A stretch of DNA of 64,000 nt, taken from Symbiodinium natans (lineage: Eukaryota > Sar > Dinophyceae > Suessiales > Symbiodiniaceae). The notes beneath the pieces are model-generated. The model made no database searches. It saw nothing but the letters and a program-made list of their open reading frames with translations, and had not been told where the DNA came from. Each line of letters starts with the position of its first letter. Position 1 is the first letter of the stretch. Of the stretch, positions 47,211 through 56,649 are shown piece after piece. The translations under genes and the position numbers were made by a program. The stretch lies in NCBI GenBank assembly GCA_905221605.1, contig CAJNDS010000713.1, positions 424,266-488,265 of the forward strand. The letters are read 5' to 3'.

Positions 47211-47403
47211 GGGGGTTTGGGGCTTAGGGCTTCTCGGGTTAGGGTTTAGGGTTTAAAGTTTGCTTGACATGTCGGGGGTGTAGGGCTTGTGATTGTCTAG
47301 TGGCTCCTCACAAGTGAGTCATCGGCCGCAGGCAAGAGGAGTTAGGGGTATACTCTAGACTCTACTCGAGTAGTGTGTAACACGCAGCATACTACAATGC
47401 AAG

Positions 47404-48054
47404 ATGCTTAGCGATGCCAGCTCAGACCCAGAAATCCGTCGTCATACCGGAGTGGGATTGAGTCGTCAGACCTTGCTGTACGAGCTTGCAAGCAAAAAAC
47501 TCAGATTGGGCAACCTCAGGGGGACATGGAATGATGATCACGAGGTAGTGAAGACTGCAGTGGCAGTAGATGGAAATTCACTTCAGCATGCCAGCAAGAG
47601 GCTTCAGAGCGATGGGGAAATCGTCAGGATAGCAGCCACAAACTGGTGGAGCGGTCTCTCTTGGGCTGATGAAGCTCTACGGGGCGACCGCGAGCTAGTT
47701 TTGGAGGTGGTGACGCAACAAGGAGAAGCCCTTCAGTTTGCAAGCAAGGAGCTGCAGGCTGACCGGGAAGTTGCAGTCGCGGCGCTGAAGAGCAGCGAGA
47801 CAATTCGGAACGATCGTGAAGTTGTCTTCGCAGCTGTGCGCCAGTTAGGGCATGCCTTGCGATGCGCAGGCAGCGCTCTGCGCGACGATGTCGAGATTGT
47901 TGAGGCTGCCGTGGCCCAGGACGGCAGGCTCTTGGAGTACGCCAGCCTTCGGCTGAAAGCTGACTATGAGATTGTGATGAAGGCGGTGTCAAGCCACGGC
48001 TGTGGACTCAAGCATGCGAGCAAAGCCCTGCAGAGCAATCGCGAAATTGTCCTG
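47404..48054 (+). CDS. DUF4116 gene, exon 1
   Basis: ATG in gcaagATGctt (MLSDASSDPEIRRHTGVG). About seven repeat units follow, e.g. LRGDRELVLEVVTQQGEALQ and LRDDVEIVEAAVAQDGRLLE. Coding ends near REIVL. The ORF runs on into intron to 48207. Confidence 0.75.
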
Positions 48055-51000
48055 GCGGTGATGACCTTAGTTGTTTCATGGCGCTGCCCTGGAAAGGCCA
48101 TGTACTTTGTCTGTTTTGTACATTTGAGGGATAGACCAGAAAAGAGTCAATCTCCAATGCTATGTTTCTATATATTCATACATCTGCATATGGACATACC
48201 TACATAATCCTGCATATATATATATATCTATGTGTGCAAACTTCGGGAGAGAGAGAGGCTGCGAAAGCAACCCAGCTGGTACCACTCAGCTCAACATGTT
48301 TCCGAGAGGCCCTGACAACAGGGGCGGGCCAAGATATTCGGGGCATTCGCCCCCATGCCTGAAGCAAGGCAGGAAGAAAGGAAGAGAGGGAGAGGGGGAG
48401 GGGCAGGGAGAGGGAGAGGGAGAGGGAGAGGGAGAGGGAGAGCTAAGGCTGAAGGTTGTCGTTGATGAAGATCTGGTGCTATAGTCTTAGTTTTATTGCT
48501 ACAAGGCCCAAGATGAACAGGGCTGACCTCTTCATGTCACCGAGAGATGCCGAGAGCAAATCTTGTGCAGCAGTGTGCCTTGTTGCACAGCGTAGAAGCA
48601 CAGCTGGCTGGGCCCGTACAAGGTTCACAGGAACCACACCCCCACACCCCCACACCCCCACACCCCACCACACCACCCACACCCAACCACACCCCGCCCA
48701 CGCCACCACACCCCACCACACCCCACCACACTCCACCACACCCCGCCACGCCCCGCCACGCCCCACCACACCCCACCCCACCGCACCCCACCACACCCCG
48801 CCACGCCCCACCCCCACCCCCCACCCCGCCCCACACCCCACACCCCACACCCCGAGAGATGTCACGAGTACTCTTTCCAAACTTTGAACGTTTGAGAGTT
48901 TGAAGCCCCGACTTCTCTAGCGGGTCAACCTGTGCAACTGGGGCCTGGAGGATCAGGTTCCTGTGACGCGATCAAGACACCTCGGGGCTCAACCCTGCGT
49001 TTTGGGGCATGGGGCAAGGGGGGGGGGGGCGGGGTTACTGCGAATCAGAACTCCGCATCAAAAAAGATGGCGTGCCAGGGAAGGGACAAGAGATATAATT
49101 GCACCACTGGGGGTCAGGGATACTAACAGTGCGCGTGACTCATTCAATTGCCCAGAGGTATGCTGGATTCTTGGTGGACATGCCTGCGTACCCTAAACCG
49201 GAAGCCCTGAACCCTAAAACCTGAACCAAAAACCTTGTTTGCTGCCAAGTTCCTTTGCTGATTCTGGTGCGCGCCGCATATGTGTCCAAGATAGGACCGG
49301 TCTGATGAGTTGCAAACCTAAAAACTGTGTGAGCGTTTAGGGTTTAGGATTTCCCAGACAACCCCTAAACCCTAAACCCTAAAGCCTAAACCCTGAACTG
49401 TTGTGACGTGATTTGGGTTCAGAACTTGGGAAGGGGTCTACGCGTGGGTTTAGATCAGAAGTGCAATTGCCGATGCAAGATGGGTTTTGAGACTCTAGGG
49501 GTTCTGTGACAGTGCGCTTTGGGAGTCTCTGAGATGAGTTAGATTTTTCTTAGTGTCGTGCGAGGCGATGTCTAGTTGATTCCAGACAGTGTTTTGACAT
49601 GTTCTTCGCGCGCGCGCGCGCGCGGGTGTGTGTGTGTGTGTGTGTGTGCGTGTGTGCATGTGTGTGTGCGTGTGTGCATGTGTGTGTGTGTGTGTGTGTA
49701 CGTGCGTGTGCGTGACATGCCTGTGCATCTGCGCGATTTGGACACAAACTTAAAATAGGGTGGAAGCCGAACAAGTTTAAACAGCAAACGCCTGAAGACG
49801 AACTTCCAAGACTGTCTTCAAATCAAAGCGACTAAAGTTAAGTCCCTTCTGACTCACACCAACCCCCACCAAGTAAGGCAGTGACTTCTCAAGGGGATGC
49901 TCTGAAGTATGCGAGCGCAGATCTTCAGAACGATCGTGGGATCGTGGAGACTGCCATACGCAGTAGCGGGCGCGCCCTTCAGCATGCCAGTCAAGAGCTC
50001 CGTGCAGACAGCGCCGTTGTGAAAGCAGCGGTTGACCAGTGCTGGTTTGCCTTCGAGTATGCAGACCAGACATTGTTGAGCAACCGTGAAGTGGTTGCTC
50101 ATGCAGTACACCGGAGCTACAGCAACTTCACGAGCGCTAGTGCGGAGCTGAAGCGAGACCCAGAGGTCATACTTTCCATGCTGACGTCGGAGCATGCTTG
50201 GAGCCACGTGCTCTCGTACATTGCAGAAGACATCCTGGAGAGCAATCGTGAGATTGCAATGGCGGCTGTCATGATGGATGCAAGCTCCATGTTCCGCCTG
50301 CGAGCGTATAGCAACGATCGGGAGATTGCCCTGGCAGCACTGACCCTAGTTACCCTAGTTGTTCCATTTGTGTAGCCTTTGACTTGCCATACCACTCTTC
50401 ACGTGTTCGGTTTGGTAACTGTGGAGGAAAGATCCATGACTCTGTTCGGTATTTTATTCACAGACTGCTCATCGAATTTCTGCGATGGCGTAGAGAGATA
50501 GTTGAAGCAATCTGGCGCCGAGTGGAAATCCTGAAGCATAAGCTTTCTGAGCTCCCTGTGTTGCAGAGAAAATTGCCGTCTATCGTCGAGACGCCAAAGT
50601 AAAACGAGAATCCCATAGCGCGGGGAAGTGTCCCGTGTTCTAAGATTCAATCTGTGCGCGGGCAATTTGCCACCAGAACGACCCCACGAGAGATGAAAAC
50701 CACATTGCCAAGAATCATGTAGGCTTCGCGAGATTTCGATCAAGGAGAGCCCGTGACGTGCAAAGGGTCAGGCTTGACACGAGATGTTCTTGAATGACCT
50801 CGTGCAATTGGAAATGGTTACAAATCCTGTGTTGTGCATCTTCATAGGCGGGCTCTTGTTGCTTATATTTTGGCAGCTGTCTCATCAGTTGCGGGTTCAT
50901 TATCGTGGTACATATACAAGGTAGGCCAAATGACTCTTGACTTCGGATCCTGGAGCCAGTGAAAGAAGTGGCCTTTACTCTGTTCGAGGGGCTGTGCTTG

Positions 51001-51988
51001 TGAGCGGCGCGCATCTTTTGTACAAGGCTGCTCTGTGAACAGGATGAGGAACACTTGCAACTAAGGCCCTCACAAAGAGTCGCCGGCCATGCTGGCGGTC
51101 ACTCAGTCACTCCAACTTCATGACGGATGACCGTGAGATCGTCGCTGCAGCCGTTGCGCTAAGCTGGGAGGCTTTGAAGCATGCCGGCTCACAGTTCCGG
51201 AACGATTCCGAGCTCGCTTCGGCTGCCGTGGCGCAGTCGTGGCATGCACTTCAGCATGTGAGACACTGAGGAATGACAAGTCCTTCATGATGCCCGTGGT
51301 AGCCAAACATTGGGAGGCCATTCAGTATGCCGGCAGGGACTTGAGTAATGACAAGTCTTTCATGATGCCCTTGATAGCCATGCATTGGAATGCTCTTCAG
51401 TATGCCGGTACAGACTTGAGAAAAGACGCGGAGCTGGTCGTAGCAGCTGCGTGCCAAGATCCGCGGGCATTGCGCAAGGCTGACTACTCCGTGCTGGATG
51501 ATTCCAGGGCAATGTCGGCAATCGTGGCCCAGCAGCCCGGTGCCCTGGATTACGCGAGCGACCGCCTCTTGTCCGACGAGAAGTTTGCAGCCGAGGTCAA
51601 AGTAGGGTGTTTTCTGCTGTGAATCACCACCTTGGCAGGTGTTTCGTGCATCATTGCCGTGAACGACGAGTATGAAACATGCCGTGATGATGTCCTGCTG
51701 CAAGCGTTGGCCAAACTGTCGTTGAATCAGGGGCTGGATGCAGCCGTGCTGTATCACGGCACTGAGAAGGTGCCGAGTCGAATAAGTCATGTCTCCGATT
51801 GGCCAGGATCACCACAGCTAGGGCAAGTGTGCGAGTACCAGCTTGTGATTCTCAGCCACCCGAAACGCAAGAGACGGCTCCTTGACCAGTTTGACTTCGG
51901 TGACAGCGAATCGTCCCTCGTTGACAGCGAATCCTCCATGTCAGGCAGTGATTATCTAGAAGAGCTTGAACCAGATGATGAAGACTGA
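47404..51988 (+). CDS. DUF4116-repeat protein gene (multi-exon, frame-disrupted)
   Basis: Four coding blocks: 47404-48054, 49878-50333, about 51107-51595 and 51639-51988. The first three are built of about 25-residue DUF4116-type units with the signature L..D.E.V..AV...G.AL..AS..L. The last is a non-repeat tail with a basic KRKRR patch and an acidic end (DSESSMSGSDYLEELEPDDE), which would suit a nuclear protein. The family is of unknown function and is strongly expanded in dinoflagellates. Blocks 1 and 2 join in phase only with a GC donor (CTG|GCGGTG ... AAG|GCAGTG). Block 3 has frame breaks near 51117 and 51262, and its join to block 4 is out of phase. This is either a decaying copy or a locus with assembly indels. 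The introns contain no CCCTAAA array, unlike most of the window. Confidence 0.7.
48635..48860. repeat. CCACACCC minisatellite
   Basis: About 225 bp of caccc-type units, C-rich on +, with ccgccacgcccc variants. Confidence 0.9.
49605..49715. repeat. (CG)n(TG)n microsatellite
   Basis: cg x9 followed by alternating tg/cgtgtg, a possible Z-DNA tract. Confidence 0.9.
49878..50333 (+). CDS. DUF4116 gene, exon 2
   Basis: Acceptor ccaagtaag. Begins AVTSQGDALKYASADLQNDR, completing the unit cut by intron 1. About six units follow, ending ..NDREIAL before a GC donor (CTG|GCAGCA). Confidence 0.7.
50384..50602 (+). CDS. small basic ORF in intron 2
   Basis: 72 codons, helical and basic (LLIEFLRWRREIVEAIWRRV...). 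No splice edges stand out. May be chance or a nested exon. Confidence 0.25.
   Translation: MPYHSSRVRFGNCGGKIHDSVRYFIHRLLIEFLRWRREIVEAIWRRVEILKHKLSELPVLQRKLPSIVETPK
51107..51595 (+). pseudogene. DUF4116 gene, exon 3 block with frame breaks
   Basis: Repeat units are clear on both sides of each break: DDREIVAAAVALSWEALKHA ... SWHALQHV in one frame, then ETLRNDKSFMMPVVAKHWEA in the next. The shift falls at about 51258-51266 (an in-frame TGA follows QHVRH). A second mismatch is at the 5' edge, where AVTQSLQ reads in another frame. Confidence 0.6.
51275..51424 (+). repeat. two near-identical DUF4116 units
   Basis: Two consecutive 75-bp units both beginning gacaagtc-ttcatgatgccc. They differ at few positions, so a recent tandem duplication. 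Confidence 0.75.
51639..51988 (+). CDS. DUF4116 gene, terminal exon
   Basis: Acceptor ccttggcag. 116 codons to TGA: SCIIAVNDEYETCRDDVLLQ ... HPKRKRRLLDQFDFGDSESS. Starts with a 2-nt part codon that does not match the phase of the block before. Confidence 0.6.
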
Positions 51989-51989
51989 C

Positions 51990-52380
51990 AGTCAACACGA
52001 CGCATGGTATAGAAACATTGCATACCATTTCCAAGATCAGAGATCCATGCCTTGTCCTTGGAGAGCAACAATTTCCCAGGGTCTCACCCATCTCCCGCTT
52101 TTGGGACTTCGGGCAAAGAAGTGTCACTCAAGCACACGCCATATTGGAAAAGTGGGCGGCTCGTGCATCAAATCCTGTCATCGTGTACCACGGGTCTTGC
52201 GTGGTTCGTGAAAATCTATGGTGGCCTTTTGGCCGGCTTGAAGCAGAAGGGCCCTCATGACGCAGGCCTCTTGACGCAGGCTTGATGCGATAACATGGCT
52301 GATGTCATCATGCCCTAGAAAGCTGCCCTGGTTCGGAGCTCGGGGCTTTAGGAGTTCAGGGCTCAGGGTCGCCCAGCACG
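51990..52380. other. 3' flank of DUF4116 gene
   Basis: Repeat-free sequence with a 77-codon ORF (52052-52285) lacking repeat signature. Probably 3' UTR or intergenic. Confidence 0.4.
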
Positions 52381-52480
52381 ATGGAGATTGCTGGTTTGCT
52401 TGTGTGTCTCTGCCCATGCGTGTGAGCTGACGCCTGAAATCCGCAACCTGCAGCAAGCCTCAGCACTGAGACGCCTACAC
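52381..52480 (+). CDS. possible first exon with signal-like start
   Basis: ATG at 52381 gives MEIAGLLVCLCPCV then TGA, or stops at a GTGTGAG donor. A second frame reads LTPEIRNLQQASALRR up to the array. Edges unclear. Confidence 0.3.
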
Positions 52481-52575
52481 CCTACACCCTACACCCTACA
52501 CCCTACACCCTACACCCTACACCCTACACCCTACACCCTACACCCTACACCCTACACCCTACACCCTACACCCTA
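52478..52575. repeat. CCCTACA array
   Basis: About 13 perfect ccctaca heptamers, then an abrupt switch to ccctaaa. Confidence 0.95.
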
Positions 52576-52665
52576 AACCCTAAACCCTAAACCCTAAACC
52601 CTAAACCCTAAACCCTAAACCCTAAACCCTAAACCCTAAACCCTAAACCCTAAACCCTAACCCTA
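52576..52665. repeat. CCCTAAA array
   Basis: About 13 units ending two bases before the exon's TATGAG. Confidence 0.95.
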
Positions 52666-52669
52666 TGAG

Positions 52670-52796
52670 GCCCCCAACATCCTGGAAGCCACAGCCAGCT
52701 GGGCCTCGGCCCTGAACCCCGATTCGCTGGCTTGGAGAGGTGTCTTGGCGCGAGCTCCGAAGCCTGCCAGGTGCTGCCTTGGTTTCAAGGGGGAAG
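52670..52796 (+). CDS. exon (ends phase 1), consensus donor
   Basis: After accctatgag, donor GTAAGG. Reads APNILEATASWASALNPDSL then AWRGVLARAPKPARCCLGFK. Confidence 0.55.
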
Positions 52797-55520
52797 GTAA
52801 GGGACCATATTGAGAGCCCATGAAAGTTGGCGCTTGCTGAGGATGCCGTTTTCTGAGGTGAGAGTAGAGGGCCATTCTCGCTTGACCCGCTTTAAGCCTA
52901 TAAACCCGAAGCCCGAAGCCCTCCCTAAACCGTGCCAGTTGGGCAGTGGCGCTGGGCCCGGCTTTGCGACAAGCAGCCGCGGCCGATGTCTCAGGGTGAC
53001 GCGTCGGCCAACTCGCACCCTGACTCCCAAAGGCCCCGCAGTCTTTTGGGCTAAAGGGGGTCTAGGAAGTTTAGGATTTAAGGGATCAAACCCTAAAGGG
53101 ACCAAAACCTAAAACTTACCGCCCAACCTTCGCTTTTGACCTGCAACCCCAAACAGCCACCCCCTCTCCCCTCTGAGTTTTGCTAGCGTTTTTCAAAGGC
53201 CTCCCCATGGTCGTTGTTCAGCTCATGGCGGGCCTCGCAAGCGATTTCAGCCGTCGAGGCAGGCGCATTGTGGGTTTCGGATTTGAAAAGGTGGCTATGG
53301 TCTGAGATTTGAAGGTGGTTGAGGTCTAGGGTCGTAGGGTGGCAGGCCGGTCAGGGCAGGGCTCCGACGAGTTTGGGAAAACCCGAGGCGCTGAACCCTT
53401 TGCCTTGTCAGTTTGGTAGGGCCCAGAGCAGGCTCTTATTCCCTCTTTGGGGGCTTAAGGTTCCCTAAACCCTAAGCCCTAAACCCTAAACCCTAAACCC
53501 TAAACCCTAAACCCTAAACCCTAAACCCTAAACCCTAAACCCTTCTAAGCCCCATTTCGGCCAAAAAAGGAGCACCCGCCTTTCATTCCTGGGGCTCTCT
53601 TGGGGCTGAGTTCTCCATGCACAGGCTCGGGATGCCTTCTTGGGCAAGCCGTGGGCTCAGGGTTTAGGGTTTAGGGTTTAGGGTTTATTGTTTAGTAGGA
53701 TCCCCGAACGAAGCATAGCCGGCCGCTGCAACTGAAGCCTCCGGATGCGGCAAAAGGAGTCTTGAAGCACAATGACAATGCCATCTATCTGTTCGGAAAT
53801 GAACGCCCTAAACCCTAAACCCAAACCCTAAACCCTACACCCTAAACCCTACCCCCTAAACCCTAAACCCTAAACCCTAAACCCTAAACCCTGAACCCTA
53901 AACCCTAAACCCTGAACCCTAAACCCTAAACCCCAAACCCTAAACCCTAAACCCTAAACCCTAAACCCTAAGCCCTAAACCCAAACTTTAAACCCTAAAC
54001 CCCTGACTCCCTGAATCCCTGAATCGCTGAATCCCAAACCCCAAAAGCCCAAACCCCCCAAAACCCTCAACTTTCGTGTTCCCGCGCCCTGGTGGCCAAG
54101 GCTCTGCCAAGGCCGCTTGCATCTCATGCGCGGGGAGCTGGAGGAAGCCGAGAGGCCACGGTTCGGTTTAGGGTTTAGGGTTTAGGGTTGAGGGTTGAGG
54201 GTTTAGGGTTTAGGGTTTAGGGTTTAGGGTTCAGGGTTTAGGGTTTAGGGTTTAGGGTTCAGGGTTCAGGGTTTAGGGTTTAGGGTTTAGGGTTCCCATC
54301 TTCTTGTGATCGAGAACCCTGAAAGTCTTTTCCCCCCCAGCCCCCAAAACCCGAGACCCGGCCAGAAACCTCAATCCTAAACCCTAAACCCCAGACCCTA
54401 GACCCTAAACCCTAAACCCCCTCACCCCCCCAACGCCTAACCCTAAACCCCAAAGCCTAAACCCAAACCCTAAAACCCCAAGCCCTGAACCCTAAGCCAA
54501 CGCGCCCCAGGGTGTGGACCTCGCTGAACTCACAGAGCCCCCGCCTTGAAGTCTTCATAGAGCTGCCATGGCCCCAACTGGAGGGGGGGGGGGTATAGGG
54601 TTTAGGGTTTAGGGTTTGGGGTTTAGGGTTTAGAGTTTGGGGATTCGGGTTTGGGGTTTGGGGTTTTGGGTTTGGGGGTTCGGGGGTTTAGGGTTTGGGG
54701 TTGATAAGGTTTTCTCTTCGTGAATGAGGTGCCTCTGCTCCTAATTTTTGGGGGCGTGGGGATGTGCTTTCATGTGGGAGTTCGGCTCACAGAGCTTTAG
54801 GATGCGGGGCTTATCGTTTAGGGATTTAGGGATTTAGGGTTTAGGGTTTAGGGTTTACGGTTTACGGTTCGGGGATACCCGAACCCCAAATCCTGGTGGT
54901 GCCGCGTCTTCCAAACCTAAGTGAGGTGGAGCCTTCACGACGCCCAGCTCGCCCACAAGAAGGCGCAGCATACTCACCTGCGTATGAGTTAGGACTTAGG
55001 GCCTGCATCTATCTGTATCTGGGGGTTTCCGAAAATGTGGGTGCCCTTTTTGGGGGTCTCTTTGAGGGGATTCTATTCTATTTGGGAGATCAAAGGGGTA
55101 TCCCTATTTGGGGAAATAACCATTAGTGGAATGGGCCAAGTGAGTCTTTGTCAGCTTGTATCTGCCCTTCTGTTCTCAGGCTGTGCTTTGTGCGCGCCGT
55201 GCTCTCGACTTGTATGGTGACGCGGAGGGAGATGCACCGCAGGCACCGGGCGAACTAAGACTCGGATGAGACTTCAAGGTTACCTGGCACTCAGCCGAGT
55301 TTTTGAGGGGTTGCAGCTAGCAAGGAATCTTCAACTTCTCATAGCAATCATCAAGTACTTGGTGGGCAGCTGCGTGCTGCCCACAACACTATACCCTAAA
55401 CCTCAGCAGGTATCCATCGAGCCGGAAGTTCTCCTGCACAAGAAGGCACGGACGCTGGGCGTTGTCAGTTTATGGCCTAGGGTTGAGGGTGCTCTTCTGG
55501 GGGCCTCTTCAAGACCTTAA
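52670..55520 (+). CDS. multi-exon gene with telomeric introns
   Basis: Gene model covering the exons listed from 52670 to 55520. Phase-compatible runs are 52670-52796, 52939-52995, 53625-53661 and 53719-53807, and then 55180-55216, 55279-55361 and 55410-55520 with the stop. The middle exons (54101, 54511, 54896) also fit but less surely. Products are Ala/Leu-rich helices at both ends. No family could be named. Confidence 0.5.
52939..52995 (+). CDS. micro-exon in phase
   Basis: Acceptor accgtgccag, donor GTGACG. In the joined frame reads GQWRWARLCDKQPRPMSQ. Confidence 0.45.
53418..53590. mobile_element. family-F element carrying a CCCTAAA array
   Basis: cccagagcaggctcttattccctctttggggg...ggttccct | ccctaaa x10 | ttctaagccccatttcggccaaaaaagg. 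The array sits where the 25.55 kb copy has only tta. Confidence 0.55.
53625..53661 (+). CDS. micro-exon, donor made by TTTAGGG array
   Basis: Acceptor tccatgcacag, donor GTTTAGGG at 53662. In the joined frame reads SGCLLGQAVGS. The phase-0 reading ARDAFLGKPWAQ is also open. Confidence 0.5.
53719..53807 (+). CDS. exon after a 57-nt telomeric intron
   Basis: Acceptor acgaagcatag. Reads RPLQLKPPDAAKGVLKHNDN then AIYLFGNER. Confidence 0.5.
53808..54000. repeat. CCCTAAA array
   Basis: About 27 units with ccctaca and ccctgaa variants. Confidence 0.95.
54101..54165 (+). CDS. exon, donor made by TTTAGGG array
   Basis: Acceptor ggtggccaag, donor GTTTAGGG at 54166. The phase-0 reading (ALPRPLASHARGAGGSREAT) joins the next exon. 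A TPR-looking alternative frame does not. Confidence 0.45.
54166..54295. repeat. TTTAGGG array
   Basis: About 19 units with two gggttga and several gggttca, facing a CCCTAAA block at 54375-54500. Confidence 0.95.
54511..54583 (+). CDS. exon
   Basis: Acceptor acgcgccccag. Reads VWTSLNSQSPRLEVFIELPW then PQLE before a 12-G run. Confidence 0.45.
54896..55010 (+). CDS. exon, edges uncertain
   Basis: Reads PRLPNLSEVEPSRRPARPQE then GAAYSPAYELG. Proline- and Arg-rich. No clear acceptor. Confidence 0.4.
55021..55121. mobile_element. family-A foldback element
   Basis: ggtttccgaaaatgtgggtgccc ... gaggggattctattctatttgggagatc ... ggggtatccctatttggggaaa. Confidence 0.6.
55180..55216 (+). CDS. micro-exon (ends phase 1)
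   Basis: Acceptor cttctgttctcag with a pyrimidine tract, donor GTGACG. Reads AVLCARRALDLY. Confidence 0.55.
55279..55361 (+). CDS. exon in phase, hydrophobic helix
   Basis: Acceptor agacttcaag, donor GTGGGC. Completes Gly, then YLALSRVFEGLQLARNLQLL and IAIIKYL. Confidence 0.6.
55410..55520 (+). CDS. terminal exon in phase
   Basis: Acceptor aacctcagcag. 36 codons to TAA: VSIEPEVLLHKKARTLGVVS then LWPRVEGALLGASSRP. Confidence 0.6.
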   Translation, partial: VSIEPEVLLHKKARTLGVVSLWPRVEGALLGASSRP

Positions 55521-55696
55521 CCTTACACCCTAAACCCTCAAGTCCCCAGATCCTTAGTCTAAGGTTGGAACCATGGGCCTTTAGCATGGTCCCTTACCCT
55601 TGCTTTTCGGGATCCAAAGTATGGGCCCTAATCATCGTGTATATTTTAAGGGGCTGCGCCCATGGGCGGGCAGCGCACGCAGAAGCCCGGGGCGAG

Positions 55697-55862
55697 CAGT
55701 TTATAAGCATGTTGAGGCCCCTAAACTCCCTTAAAATCTCTAAGCGTTAAGTTTCTAAGCATTTTCAGGCCCCTAAACTCCCTTCAAATCTCTAAGCGTT
55801 TGAGGCTCCTAGACTCCCTTAACGTTTCTAAGCACTTTATAAGGCCCCTAAACTCCCTTTTT
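55697..55862. repeat. about 45-bp tandem repeat
   Basis: Four copies of gaggcccctaaactcccttaaaatctctaagcgtttctaagca-like sequence, in the 3' flank of the gene. Confidence 0.8.
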
Positions 55863-55899
55863 CCTAGCCCGGGCTTAGACACGTCGCTTATGCCCGCCC

Positions 55900-56050
55900 T
55901 TTGGGGGGCATCATGCTCCTGATGCGCCCCCGGGGTCCCGCCCCGGGAGCCGCTGATGCTCCTGATGCGCGCCTGGGGGTCCCGGGCTGGACCCGCTGAT
56001 GCTCATGATGCGCGCCCTCTGGGGGCCTCCGTGGCGACGCAAAAAACCAC
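55900..56050. repeat. GC-rich direct repeats
   Basis: gctgatgctcctgatgcgc occurs three times with ccccggggtcccgccccgggagcc palindromes between. Confidence 0.7.
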
Positions 56051-56080
56051 GAAAAAAAAACCGTTCACCGGCGGCACGCG

Positions 56081-56243
56081 GGGGTCGGCGGCACTGGCGT
56101 CCGGCCTAATTCTGCTTCGCAGAAGGCCAGAGGCCAGCAAGGCTATTCCCGGGACGACCCGGGCTAAAAGGTCCGCATTTGCTCGGTCCTTTGGGGACCT
56201 CGCGCTGCCCGATTTAATGGCTACCGCCAGTGCCGCCGACCCC
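56081..56243. mobile_element. foldback element with 19-bp perfect ends
   Basis: ggggtcggcggcactggcg at 56081-56099 is exactly mirrored at 56225-56243. Inside are a perfect hairpin (ttctgc-ttc-gcagaa) and ttcccgggacgacccggg. No coding. Confidence 0.75.
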
Positions 56244-56528
56244 AAAGCCGCAGCTGGCTGCGAAGGCTAGGGTTTAGGATGGATTAAGAGTCAAGGGTCT
56301 AAAACGGAAACCCCCCTCCATCCTGAACCCCTATAGCGCTAAACCCTAAACCCTAAACCCTAAGCCCTAAGCTCTAAACCCTAAACCCTAAACCCTAAAC
56401 CAACTCTACCCCCTAAACCCTGAACTCACCAAACCCTAAGCCCCCCTGGGCTCCTTTAGGGTTCATAGGATCGCCTGGCCTTAGGGCCGAACAGATGCAG
56501 GCAAGTGCATGCGACGGCACGCGTGCAG

Positions 56529-56633
56529 CTGCGGCACACGCCTTCGTCGATCCATTCAATTATCATCACAGAGGGTCCGATATTCCTGGCCGTGTTGGAA
56601 GCTTCCATGTTTTCCATAGACTTCCGACCTTCC
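56529..56633 (+). CDS. exon
   Basis: Acceptor cacgcgtgcag, donor GTGACG. 35 codons: SSIHSIIITEGPIFLAVLEA then SMFSIDFRPS. Confidence 0.5.
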
Positions 56634-56649
56634 GTGACGTCGCATAGAC

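Larger units (their letters stand above)
48055..49877. other. intron 1 of DUF4116 gene
   Basis: 1.82 kb, GC-AG. Holds (TA)n at 48210, GGGAGA units 48385-48441, a CCACACC minisatellite 48640-48860, a G run at 49018, and a (CG)n(TG)n tract 49608-49710. P/H/T-rich and V/C/G-rich ORFs here are satellite artefacts. Confidence 0.6.

Noticed and set aside
48456-48903. Pro/His/Thr-rich + ORFs and Gly/Val/Cys-rich - ORFs of 100-143 codons
   Set aside because: Artefacts of the CCACACC minisatellite in the DUF4116 intron.
54101-54165. TPR-like reading CQGRLHLMRGELEEAERP
   Set aside because: Attractive, but its phase fits neither neighbour. The phase-0 frame joins the next exon without a stop.
56200-56250. 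Possible dinoflagellate spliced-leader sequence (ggtagccatt on the - strand)
   Set aside because: Only about ten bases resemble the leader, the rest differs, and the position is inside a foldback element.
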